Shown: piece after piece, positions 29,304-39,935 of the stretch
Position numbering within the stretch: the first letter of the stretch is position 1
Layout of the letters: every line of letters starts with the position of its first letter
Assembly (NCBI GenBank): GCA_015179125.1
Contig: WHVA01000101.1
Span: forward strand, 62,001 to 126,000
Direction of reading: 5' to 3'
DNA from: Gautieria morchelliformis
Lineage: Eukaryota; Basidiomycota; Agaricomycetes; Gomphales; Gomphaceae
DNA length: 64,000 bases
Program-made: the position numbers and the translations under genes
Notes under the pieces: generated by a model
Told to the model about the DNA's origin: nothing
What the model saw: only the letters and a program-made list of their open reading frames with translations
The model's database searches: none

Positions 29304-32300
29304 ATGTCCACTATCAGACACTTAAGTCACCCTCCACTTCCAAACAAGTCTACGGTCCTCGCTGGTGCAGGCGTCCAGGACGCGTATTGGTCTGACGACG
29401 AGGACGTAAGTCGTGTTCTGCTGAGCTTCTCCGTCGCCTCATGCTTCATTCTAGGAGGACGCCGAATGTCCGCTCTGTCTTGAAGAGATGGATGTGGCAG
29501 AGATAGGTTTCAAACCCTGTCCCTGTGGTTATCAGGTCGGCCCAGTATTTCCATCCTGTCCAGTGCGCTCACCGTTGTCACCCCAGATTTGCATGTTCTG
29601 CTACCACCATATCAAGTCCAACCTCAACGGTCGTTGCCCAGCTTGTAGACGCGAGTACCTTGAGGAAAACGTAGAATTCACCGCTGTGGCGAAAGAAGAG
29701 TGGGTTTTCGTCTCGTCTGTCCCGGTGGCCTAGTGTTCATTTCTGTACTCAGCGTCAAGCGCCAGACCCAACAGAAGAAGCGCAAGGAACGCGAACGCAA
29801 GGAACTCGATGCCCTGGGTCGAAGGCATTTTGCCAATGTTCGTGTGGTACAGCGTAACGTTGTATATGTTGTTGGCCTCGGCTCTCGCTTCGCCAAGGAA
29901 GAGGTATTACATACCACATAAGTACAATTTCTGTCGCTCACGGCATATGTAGCTCATCCCAACTCTCCGATCAAACGAGTATTTTGGGCAATACGGCAAG
30001 ATCTCCAAGATCATCCTTGTCAAGCGCCACCTCCCTGGGTCAAAGTCCCCGGTCGTTGGTCTGTACATCACATATCATCGACGTGAAGACGCTGCGCGTG
30101 CTATTCACGCCGTCGACGGTTCGCCGTCCCCCGGTGGAGGTGATGATGTCATGCGTGCTAGTCACGGCACAACCAAGTATTGCATGAGCTTCTTACGCGG
30201 GCAGAATTGTTCCAATAATGGTTGCTTGGACTTACATGAGTGGGGTGATAAGAATGACTGTTTCACGAAGGAGGATCTCACCACATTGTAGGTTTTGTTA
30301 GGTCCCATTCATCCCAGAGCTGACATTTTCTCCAGGAAACACTCCATGAAGGATGCCGAGAGTCAATCACGCCCCTCTATTCGAAAGAAGGGTGACGAGC
30401 ATGAATGTGAGCATGGTCGCTTTGATATTGGCATCATCTGATAATCATCTCTTAGCTACTGGACTTCCGCGAGGAACCTCTTGGGGTCAGAAGTCATCCG
30501 TACTTCCAGTTTCGCAATCACATTCTTCGCGGCAGTCGCGTAATTCGAATGGGCGTCCACGAAACCAACCACCGATCCGTTCATCGGCGTCCGCGACAGA
30601 TGGACATTCCCGCCCTGGGACTCGCGGACATGATCGGCGTGCTCCCGGTCATGCCAGTACTTCCAGTTCCACTTTGACTTCCAAGGCTTCCGGCAAAGCC
30701 CATTCGCAAGCTTCATCATCACGCCCCTCCACACCTGCCGTTCCTCTGCCCCCCCCCCAAGGACGTCCTACGTCGCCAGCTGTGAGTACCGTTACACGTA
30801 CACGTGCAGTGGAGCCGCCACCGCGTTCGGCAACTCCTGCATCATCCGTTGCCGTTGAGTCCGACCTGGGCTCGTCTAATCCTGACCCGGAGCCACCGCT
30901 CTCGCCTGTAGCTGTACATTCAGTACCGTCGGCGCCCCCTGGCCTTCCAGCCCCCCCGACGTACCAGCTTTCAACTCAAGCTCAGGAATTGCTTGATGAC
31001 GTGCGCGCACGCCGCGAGCAGGTTACACAGCCTCATGTCCCAAGTCCCTTTCCTGAATTTGATCGCACTCTTGACAGCCTTGGCGGGGGTGACTTTAGTT
31101 TCAAGTGGACATTAGATCCCAAAGTCACCCCCTCAGATCCTAACGCTGGCACGCTAGAGTATGTTGGATCTTTTGATCCGTTTGCCGCTTCTGGGTCAGT
31201 GTCTACGTTGCAGCAGCGGGGACAGCGCCAGTTTCCCCAGCTCTCGGGCCTCCTGGTCTTCCCTCGCCCTCTGCAAGCACCATCCTACCTGCTCAACAGG
31301 CCCGTGGATATCGCGGTTCGTTCAATCCTTTTGCTGACGTGGAAGATGAGTCTGTGTCCCCATCGTCACAGACCGGTAATGGTGATGGTAGCCGGCAGGA
31401 GTCTCGTTTTGGCTTTGCACGCAGAAGGGCATCACCCTCGGCTGGTAACTCGCCTAGTCTTACAGCATTGGCTTCCTCTCCTCTTACCTCTGGTTCGCCT
31501 ATGCACATGTATCAACAAGCTAACGGCCCATGGGGATATCAGGCACAGCAGCAGCAAGTGCAGCTTGCTGGTGTCAGCCAGCAGTCACTGCTATCCCCGC
31601 AACATCAGCATGCCCAGGTTTATGATTACGGTCATCCTCCTGGCGTTCCGATTCCTTCTATGAACCCATTGCTATCCAGTCCCACTTTTCACCCGCAGCC
31701 CGCAGGCTTCCCCCCCGGTCTGCGCTTTCAACCCTTCGAACACGTAGAACCCGATCGAATGAGGACAGGACGGCATCGTGCGGACTCATCGGTGCATGCA
31801 GGTGGCTATCCTTTTCCTTCGTTTTCACTTTCCCATAGGATGGCGAGTTGACAGTACGTGCTCAAAGATCATGCGTCGCAGGCTTCGTTCGTGGGCCACC
31901 AAGCGCCAATTGATCAGGTCGCAGCTTCTGGACCGTCGCAGCAGCTACCGACGGCCTTCGGATTTGGTGGTCCTCCCGGCCTGTCTCGCCGCGACAGCAC
32001 GGCAAGCACAACTGTTCATACCATGTACTCAGAACCTGTTCAGCGTCAGTCAACTCCTGCGAGATTAAGTGGGCAGTCTAGTCACCGTGGTTCATCCATG
32101 TCGAGTACGCCAGCATACGGTGAGTTGTCTCGCGCCTTCAGTCAGGGGAGGGTGTCTTGAGTCCAGTACCGTGCCGTGCCTTCGCAGTACGGAGCCCTCA
32201 ACCCCAATCTTGACCTCGCGCGTACAACGATGTCCGGAGCCTGGGCCATCATAATTCGTGTACACCCTCCCTGCGATATACCGCTTTCCTCGACTTCTTG

Positions 32301-33787
32301 CCCGTGCGCACATCATGAAACTGACATTCCTTACGTTTTATCCTATTCTTCCAGCATCTCCTCACCTTTCTCCTGCCCCAGACTCTGCATCAGCCAAGCC
32401 CGCCACTGCAGATCCTCCAATTCTATTGGCGACCGACTTTCCTGCTCTCCCCGCAACCGCTCCCTTGGAGTTTCAGGTGAAACGGGAGCAGAACCACCCC
32501 TACATCCTCCCTACGCCTGCGAAGGCCCCGGAGCCCAAAGTCCCGCCTCAACCCGTCATCCATGTACGTAAAGCTCAGGTCAAGGCTAAAGAGTCGAAGG
32601 TCACTCCGCGGGTGCAGGAACCCACGGTAAAAGGACCGCCGATCGCTGCCCCAGCCGCCAGTTCAGGTTTGAGTAAGGCCACGAAGACTCGTACCAAACA
32701 GGAGAAGAAAGAAGAACTTCAGGCTGTGCCAGAACCTTTGGCATCTACTTCAGCATTTGCTGAGCCGAAGAAGAGTGTAAAAATTGCCCAGAAACCGTTC
32801 CCGCCACCACCGCCTCCCGAACCCGTTCAAGCGCCACTATTCTCGAAGGTGTCAAAGAAAGCGAAGCCCACCCAGTCAAAGGTGATGAAGGTTAACAGGG
32901 AAGAGACTGCTCAGACCAAATCTACGTCTGACGACTCTCAGAAGGAGGCGACCTCGTCAACAACCCCTTCTCAGTCGACGACACCTGCACCAAGACAGTC
33001 TGTCGCAGAGGTCTCCCAAAATGATGCTCCAATGTCCCCAGCCATATTCAGCGAGCCGTCCTCTCTCACAGACTTACTTGATCATCTCTCTCGGAAAGGT
33101 TTAGACACTCCATTGCTCGCCTTCTTCAACCCTAAGATGCTTGACCCCGACTCACAAACCCCCTTGCAGTACGATCCTCTTGTTCATGCCCTGTCTGCAC
33201 TCTCTGTCGGTGGTGGTTCATTCGCAAATAATCTACCGCCGGTATCTATCGATTCCGCAGTGTCATCGTTCCAGCAACTGCTCGAGACTTTGACACAGAC
33301 GATATCGGATCTGTTGCGTTTACTGCCACGCACGACATGGGATGACAGTTCGTCGTTCGATGGCGTTCTGAGGGACATGCTGAAAGGCGATGATTTCCTC
33401 GATGATATTGGTGAAGAAGGTGGCAAAGACGATGAGGTGGCGGCGTTGACTCTGGCTTTGGAAAGACGTGCACGATGGATGGAGGTTCAGCTGGCGAAGT
33501 TAGAGGAACTCCATCGAGATATCAACACGGCAGCAGTGCGCGCAGTGCTCACATTCAATGATCGTGGGTGGGGTTCAGCAGGTTTTGTGCCGCGTGCCGG
33601 GAATTCTCTTGCTCGATTCGAAGCCACAGGTTATGTGCAGGGAGAAGCGAAGAGTTTGCGACCAATGTCGTTGGAAGAGCTTCATAGGGCATCTGAGAAA
33701 GCTAAGGCTGAGGAGAGGGCTGCGAGACATGACGTGCAGGAATCAGTTGAGATGATGAGGACCTTGCTGCCACCCGAAGAGGAGTAG
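29304..33787 (+). CDS. NOT4: NOT4, RING E3 ubiquitin ligase of the CCR4-NOT complex
   Basis: NOT4 ubiquitinates ribosomal and nascent-chain substrates and ties translation quality control to mRNA decay. The start at 29304 gives MSTIRHLSHPPLP. Early introns are at 29406-29454 and 29536-29586. The C4C4 RING is CPLCLEEMDVAEIGFKPCPC, then ICMFCYHHIK and CPACRREY. A coiled KKRKERERKEL linker, an RRM (RNVVYVVGLG, FGQYGKISKIIL) and a CCCH finger (CMSFLRGQNCSNNGCLDLH) follow. The rest is a very long Pro/Ser/Gln-rich region with FNPFADVEDES and RFGFARR, which recur in basidiomycete NOT4. The end is a helical segment (VAALTLALERRARWMEVQLA, SLEELHRASEKAKAEERAAR) with the stop at 33787. Junctions around 31200, 31860 and 32160-32360 were not resolved. 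Confidence 0.88.
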
Positions 33788-33922
33788 AACTTTTGTTTTA
33801 TTAAGAATTGTTTTGTAGTAATTTACACTTGCGACGCGATCGGTCACGGTCACGTGATCAGAATCTGAATACGCACCCTTAATAATTATAGTCACGCTAG
33901 TCCGTTAGCATCACCCATAATA

Positions 33923-34396
33923 ATGCCCTCGACCCGTCTCATTCTTGGCTGTATTCTCATCACGCTCTTTACCTTAATTGGCATTATCAACTACTTTTAC
34001 ACGGCGCAGGCGTCGCAAACATTATCCACAAGGCTACAAATCAACCCACATAAAGTAAAGGTCATTGGTGGCCGTTGGCAGCTTGCTCAAGCCTCGCTGG
34101 GAATCGGACCACTCCCTGACAAGCTCATACTACCCCAACACATTGCTACCCCGCCTCCACCGCCACATATTGGCTTTCGACGAATAAAACGCACTCCGCC
34201 TGCACCCATGCATTTTGCACATGACGCCCTCCGTGTATCTAAAATCTCACTCAAGGAACTCGTTGTTTCACTTAGGAGGGTGGCACACGAAGATGCTAAG
34301 GTCGAGGCTCTTCGTTCAGACAACAGGAGGGGTCAAGCCAAGTTGGGCAGGATCCCCACCGGCATACGCAGGCGACATATTTCGGCGCCGCGTTAG
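33923..34396 (+). CDS. Small single-pass membrane protein, unknown
   Basis: An intronless frame of 157 codons starts MPSTRLILGCILITLFTLIG, so residues 5-28 form a signal anchor or transmembrane segment. A Pro-rich stretch (ATPPPPPHIGF) and a basic C terminus (GRIPTGIRRRHISAPR) follow. A perfect TCACGTGA palindrome lies about 70 bp upstream (33850-33857). No family was recognised. It fits exactly between NOT4 and the convergent DCN1 gene, which favours a real gene, but a chance ORF cannot be excluded. Confidence 0.5.
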   Translation: MPSTRLILGCILITLFTLIGIINYFYTAQASQTLSTRLQINPHKVKVIGGRWQLAQASLGIGPLPDKLILPQHIATPPPPPHIGFRRIKRTPPAPMHFAHDALRVSKISLKELVVSLRRVAHEDAKVEALRSDNRRGQAKLGRIPTGIRRRHISAPR

Positions 34397-34586
34397 TATT
34401 GTGTTTCCTTATTCTGTTTTTGTAACGTTTGTGTTGGAATTGTCTATGGGTGGGCGTATAAACATGCATGGGACTCGAGTGCTGAACGAAACGAAAAGGC
34501 GGTGGTGAAAAACGTGATAGAGAAACGTGATAGAGACGCATTGGAAAGAGACCAAGGTGACGTGGGACTATACATATGCTCATCAG

Positions 34587-36328
34587 TTATTCAACCGGTT
34601 GGTGGGCACCACTCTGCGTGCTACTAGCCCTTTTCCAAACGACAAACTCGTCTAGCAACGCCGGCCATGCCTGCCAGTCGTGTCAAATGAGTCTAAAGAC
34701 TAATGGTAGTACTTACGCCTTCAGCATCATAATCATCTAACGTCGGATTAACGCATCGGCAGAAATCCAATGTCTGGGTTTAGAGTCAAGTCAAAACCAT
34801 ACGCGCCGAGATGACCAACTAATACCATGGCCCAAAGATCCTTGTTTACGCCTTTCAAACTCGTATTGTTCTGAGATATTATCAGAAATTAAATCGACCA
34901 TAATGTCAGACACGTACAGTGATGTACTCAATTAGGTCGTTCACGAGAGGATACTTCTGTCCTAACAGTGTTGACCAGAACACTTTCGCTATCTACAAGG
35001 TGGAATTGGTGTCAAACTGGTTCGTCCCGGGCAACAGTTCGCACCTCTACATCGATATTTCTTTCTTGACTGCGCGGAGAGCATGTATCGTTAGACTCTA
35101 CGACAGAACTATCATAGACATTGCTCACGGTGCTTTTGCTAGAGAAAAAACGAAATGGTAGAAACTGAGGAATGCACCCGAAGGATCAGCAGAATACTGC
35201 CAATACTTTACGTTCCGATTGTACGGTTCTGCCTTAGACCTTTTACCAGACGGCGGAGGCCCAGGCACAGGCGCATTCGAAACCAGCAGGGTCTCATGCT
35301 CGGTGAGCGCTATACTGAGTTTTTCAAGCGTATCGATTCTTATTACACCAGTGAGAGAGAGCAGAAATTAGTGTGGAAATGAACCCGGGTATATAGATTA
35401 CGGACTTTAAAGCATGAAAACCCTTTAGCCATGCTTCCTTCGTCAACTTTCCAAGCTCTGAGGCCTCGAGTAGCCATGCGAGAATGAGAGGCTGAGAGCC
35501 CTCCATGGAAACATTGGCATCTGTACAAAGCCTCTCGAGCCCTTGGCCTCCAATCATTGAAGGATCGTCTACGTCTGCATATGTAGCGAATAATTTTTCC
35601 ATACGGGCCTTGGTGTAAGGCAACATTTTGACCTCGAATAGCGTCAGAGGGTTCACAGTTAAATAAACCAAATGTGCTCACAGGGGGAGAAAGGCTAGGC
35701 AGAGATTTTAGCCAAGTCAGGGATATAGCCAGAAGTAAAATCCCACCTATTGAGGGAGGAATTCCGACCCTTTGACAATTTCGTGCGTTCTCAGTCGCGC
35801 TGGTAATATTAAAAAATGGAAGTACGGACCTCCGAGTAAATTTCGCTTTGTCCCTGTGAGTTACCTGAACATACAGAGTAACTGTGAGACAGGAACTAAT
35901 AGCCACGAGCGGATGTAGCCTTCATACTTTTCTTTGGTGGTGACTGTATAGTTTGCTGTATTTAAATAGGTCATGAACTTGGTGATTATGCAGATGCTTA
36001 TACCTCTTCTGATGTAGCATTTCGTTGTAATGGGCCCTCCAACCTGAGAACAGGATTAGAAGCGCGTTCAGACGCGTCAAAAGGTGTTACCGACGTACGC
36101 CTTCTGCTTTGTGTTCGATTTTCTACCAGTCGATGGCCTCTTTTCCGAAGACTTTGAAGCCCTAGGTTTCGTTTTGTTAACTGAATTCGCTGCAGAACCT
36201 CCGCCACCATTACGACTGCCTGAAGCTGTAGACTCCAAATCGACATCGAGTCGTTTGCGCTGTCACATTGGTATAATCATGAATGGAACAGGAAACAATT
36301 TTAGTTGCTAACTTACTTTAGGAGGCAT
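34587..36328 (-). CDS. DCN1: DCN1-like cullin neddylation co-E3 (PONY/DUF298 domain)
   Basis: Dcn1 recruits the NEDD8 E2 Ubc12 to cullins. The start at 36328 gives MPPK, then an intron, then KRLDVDLESTASGS and a Ser/Lys-rich tail, as in Dcn1 proteins of this subgroup. The PONY domain is spread over several exons: YTKARMEKLFATYADVDDPS, MIGGQGLERLCTDANVSMEG, LILAWLLEASELGKLTKEAW, then SLEKL-like DTLEKLSIALTEHE, VFWSTLLGQKYPLVNDLIEY, NNTSLKGVNKDLWAM, TLDFCRCVNPTLDDYDAEG and WPALLDEFVVWKR, with the stop at 34587. That C-terminal W-P-x-L-x-D-x-F signature is diagnostic. Exons between 35690 and 36100 are uncertain. It is divergent from CIA2, with 60 bp between the two start codons. Confidence 0.88.
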
Positions 36329-36388
36329 GGAGAGCCAGTACGTTCCAGAGGCTTACCTAACGTTTCAAGCTTCGCTTGTCACTCGGAG

Positions 36389-37061
36389 ATGCCTGGATTG
36401 GACAATGCGAATCCTATTGTCATTCGCCCAGCTCAACATGCAGTTAGAAGTGGGACTGGTAGAAAGATTGACTTGTGGGCCGACGGCGTGCTGGATGAGG
36501 CTCCGGTGTCATTAGAGGAAGAGACTACTGAGCCAATCGACGGACAAGAAGTCTTCGGTGCGCCTTGGTGCATTCCTTACCGATTTACTTAGGTCGCATC
36601 AATGTTACAGACCTCATTCGTTCCATTTCGGACCCTGAACATCCTCTAAGCCTTGAGGAGCTTGCCGTGGTCTCTGCGCCTCAGATCAAGGTCTCACATT
36701 GCAATGTGTCGATAGAATTCACGCCAACAGTGCCTCATTGTGGCCTTTCAACCCTAATCGGTAGGTTGCTGAAGAATTACCTTGAACCATTTCCTGAATT
36801 TACTGCAGGACTGTCCATCCGTGTGAGATTGCTTCGTAGTCTTCCAAATAGGTTCAAGGTTGATATCAAAGTCAAGCCTGGTTCTCATCAGAGTGAAGAG
36901 TCTGGTATGCATGGGATTTATGTGAATAATCTTTCTCTGATGCGTCGATAGTGAATAAACAGCTCAACGACAAGGAGAGGGTTGCAGCTGCATTAGAGAA
37001 CTCAGCGCTTCTGGATGTTGTCGAGCAATGCCTGTCCACCGCGCATCGCCGTGGTGATTGA
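36389..37061 (+). CDS. CIA2: CIA2/MIP18 cytosolic iron-sulfur assembly factor
   Basis: This is a component of the CIA targeting complex (with Met18 and Cia1) that loads Fe-S clusters onto nuclear and cytosolic enzymes. Exons are 36389-36557, 36593-36760, 36809-36904 and 36952-37061. The sequence runs [63 protein letters not shown], then [20 protein letters not shown] with the conserved reactive cysteine, [20 protein letters not shown] and a C-terminal helix [17 protein letters not shown]. These are the MIP18/DUF59 family signatures and the length (about 180 aa) is normal. Confidence 0.92.
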
Positions 37062-37676
37062 CACCGCTTGGGTATAGCTGTATCATGTAGAAAAGAATGT
37101 AATGTATTTTATTTCATGATATCATTGAATGTAACACGATCGTGCCTGTTGTAGAATACCTGGCATCAGCTTGGTGTTCTTGTACCATTTTGCAGTCGGC
37201 ACTTGCTGACATTATACGGTGTCCCACTTCATCTGCGATGTCGTCCACTTTGAAGTATCTATCCGCACTTTCCACTTGATTCATCACTGATTTCAATGCA
37301 CGCGATTTATCTCAACACAGCGCCGCGCATTGTCGCTCAGGTTCTCAAATATTGATTGAATCATTGAATCATCAGGCCGCCCAACGTCAGTGGGTGGAAA
37401 ATATCCTACAGTTTACCCCCACAGGAGCACCGGTACTACATGTAAGACAATACCCAAACACTATTATAGTGTATCGTGCATGATGTGTACATACAGCAGT
37501 AATGACATATATTACTCTTGGTGATTAGACTTTTTCATCACATAGATCAATGACTGCTGGGAGTCGACTTTTGGTCTTTTTTCGCGGTTGCTTTGCATTG
37601 CAATGTGTCTGAGCTCAAACCTTTCAGACCCCGCCGTTGCCACCTATTCTTCCTAACAACTCTGATTCTCCCAGTC
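37062..37676. other. Intergenic between CIA2 and SPF45
   Basis: The 615 bp contain the CIA2 3' end and the SPF45 promoter. ORFs here are short and lack codon structure. No RNA gene, repeat array or transposon piece was recognised. Confidence 0.5.
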
Positions 37677-39745
37677 ATGGCTTCCAGGAAAGCTGGAGGG
37701 CTCTATGGGGGCATACAGTTCTCGTCTGGAGCAACCGTGCCCTCCACTGTCCCAGAAGTCCATACTTTTACTGAGCCCACATCCCAGCAACAGGACGTTG
37801 TTCCACCGCAAGCTGCCCCATTAGCAGCAACTGTAGAGAGTAAAGAGGCAGTAGATGTCGGAGGCAAGGCTTCAGCCGGTATACTTCCTCTTTGACAGCG
37901 TAGTCCCCTTGACTCCTTATTGAAATCATCGCATCACGTCCGAAGGATGGTCTGCTGCCCTTGCATTTGCACCGGTACGAAGAAACGCGGCTCAGAAGGC
38001 GAAACCTACGCCCCGCCTGCCCGTTGGTGCTGCAGTCGCATCGACTATACTCCCTGGCCTGTCTTCGACGGCGACAGTTTCAGCGCCCCCCACAGTCATT
38101 CAACAACCCGTCTCTCAAGAACCGGAACAGAAGTCGGGGTGGGGTAAAAACATTAAACCACCCAGTATGGTTTTGGACGAAGATGTAAACGGGTTTCGCT
38201 CCAAGAAGTCCAGGTCGAAACGAAATGAAAAGAAGGGTAAATATAAAAAGGCCAGTTGGTGTTTTGTCTGCTGTCCTCAAAGTCTCTAATATATGTAATA
38301 CTAGAACAAAAACCAGCCTGTTGTTGTATGGGATCCTGTCGAACAGTACGATCCTCGGCGACCCAACGACTATTATGAGTATAAAACCTTTAAGCAAAAG
38401 GAACGTGAAGAGGAACGACAACGGCGTGCTGAGCAGCGCAGGATGGAAGACCGCAAACGCTCTCGTCGCGACAGCAGCTACGATAGCGATAGTGGCAGCG
38501 ATGAAGATGAGGATGACAGGCACGGCAGGCCTCGCAAAGCAGGTCGGCACATTTCGTTATGGTCCTTCTTTATGACTTGATTGTCCCACTATCTAGGGCG
38601 CTACGATGATCATTGGTCCAGGGACCAAGAGAGTGATGAGCATACACGATCTGTTACATTGCAGTCCCCTCCTCCAGCTTTACCTTCTGCTCCTGTTGAC
38701 ACTGCCATGACAGGTGAGGAAGCTTATCTTCGTCGCTTGGCTATGTCCTCGAAGACTAGGCCTGCACCTCCCGAAGCGACTTCTATCGCGTCGTCCGCTC
38801 CAGTGCCCGAAATAGCGGATGATGGGGAAGCGGCGTATAGGAAGCGTGTCGAAGCGAGTCGGCAACCGCCACCTTTTGATGGAGCAGCATTCGCTCCTCC
38901 CCCTTTGGTTCCTCCACCTCCAGCTCTGCCCGGCGCCGTGTCCGCTCAGCCCGCTCCCGATCTTGAAGCACGGATTAAGGCGCAGAGAGACGCTGCGGCT
39001 GCAATCGCCGCACGCCTCGCCGCAATCGCACCTGCCACAGATGCTACGTCAGCTCCTACAGCTGAGCCATCGACAGGCTCTGAGAGAGAGTGCGTGTCCC
39101 GTCATGCGATGAATGATGTTACCCTGACATTTGCTAAGGCCTGATCCGCATGGTTTTGCCGCTCGATTAATGGCAAAGTGGGGTCACAAAGAGGGCCAGG
39201 GCCTTGGTGCCAATTCTTCTGGGATAGTCGAGCCTCTTACCGTGGAGAAAGCTGCAGCCCAAGGTAAAGCGAACGCGAAGTCGAGTGGCAAGGGTCCAGG
39301 GGGTGTTGCCGGCAGAGGAAAGATTATAAACGCCAACGAAGATGAAAAGACAAGAGAGGATAGACTGCGGTTTGGTAACCCAAGCAAGGTTGTCGTATTG
39401 ACGAACATGGTTGGATCTGAGGACGTGGATGATGATGAACTACGAGAGGAAATCGGTTAGTTTATCATTTTTCCCTTGTAGCCTTACAATATTTAATTGT
39501 ATTTTGCAGGAGAAGAATGCTCCAAAAATGGCGTCGTGGAGCGCGTGCTGGTTCACCTCCTCGATCCAGCGCCTGACAATCCCGACGATGCCGTCAGGAT
39601 TTTTGTCCAGTTCACAGGTCCTGCCGGAGCCTGGAAAACCGTACGGGAGCTTGACGGTCGCTACTTTGGCGGGCGAACCGTCCGTGCACGTTATTTTCCA
39701 GAACAAGATTATGCTCGGAGGATGTTCGATCGCGAGCTGATGTGA
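37677..39745 (+). CDS. SPF45/RBM17-like splicing factor (G-patch and UHM RRM)
   Basis: This is a spliceosomal protein that binds U2AF/SF1/SF3b ligand motifs and affects 3' splice-site choice. The start at 37677 gives [18 protein letters not shown]. Next come [20 protein letters not shown], a charged [20 protein letters not shown] helix, Pro/Ala linkers ([11 protein letters not shown]), then the G-patch at about 39140-39240 ([20 protein letters not shown]). [20 protein letters not shown] opens the C-terminal RRM of the UHM type, which continues after an intron near 39460-39510 with [20 protein letters not shown] and the R-x-F motif in [14 protein letters not shown]. All domains are intact and in the usual order. 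Confidence 0.9.
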
Positions 39746-39935
39746 CATTAGGGCATAATCGTATGTACTTCCTCCTTCCACCTCACAAAACAGTCTCTAT
39801 TTTGGATAAGCCTATTAGACCTCATTACGGAGCGTTAGTTGAATCAAACGGCCTCATATTTGTTCTGCGAATTACAAATACTAGTATGGGCACCATAGAC
39901 AAATATGCTGGTTTCCATCAAGATCACCCAGCGGC

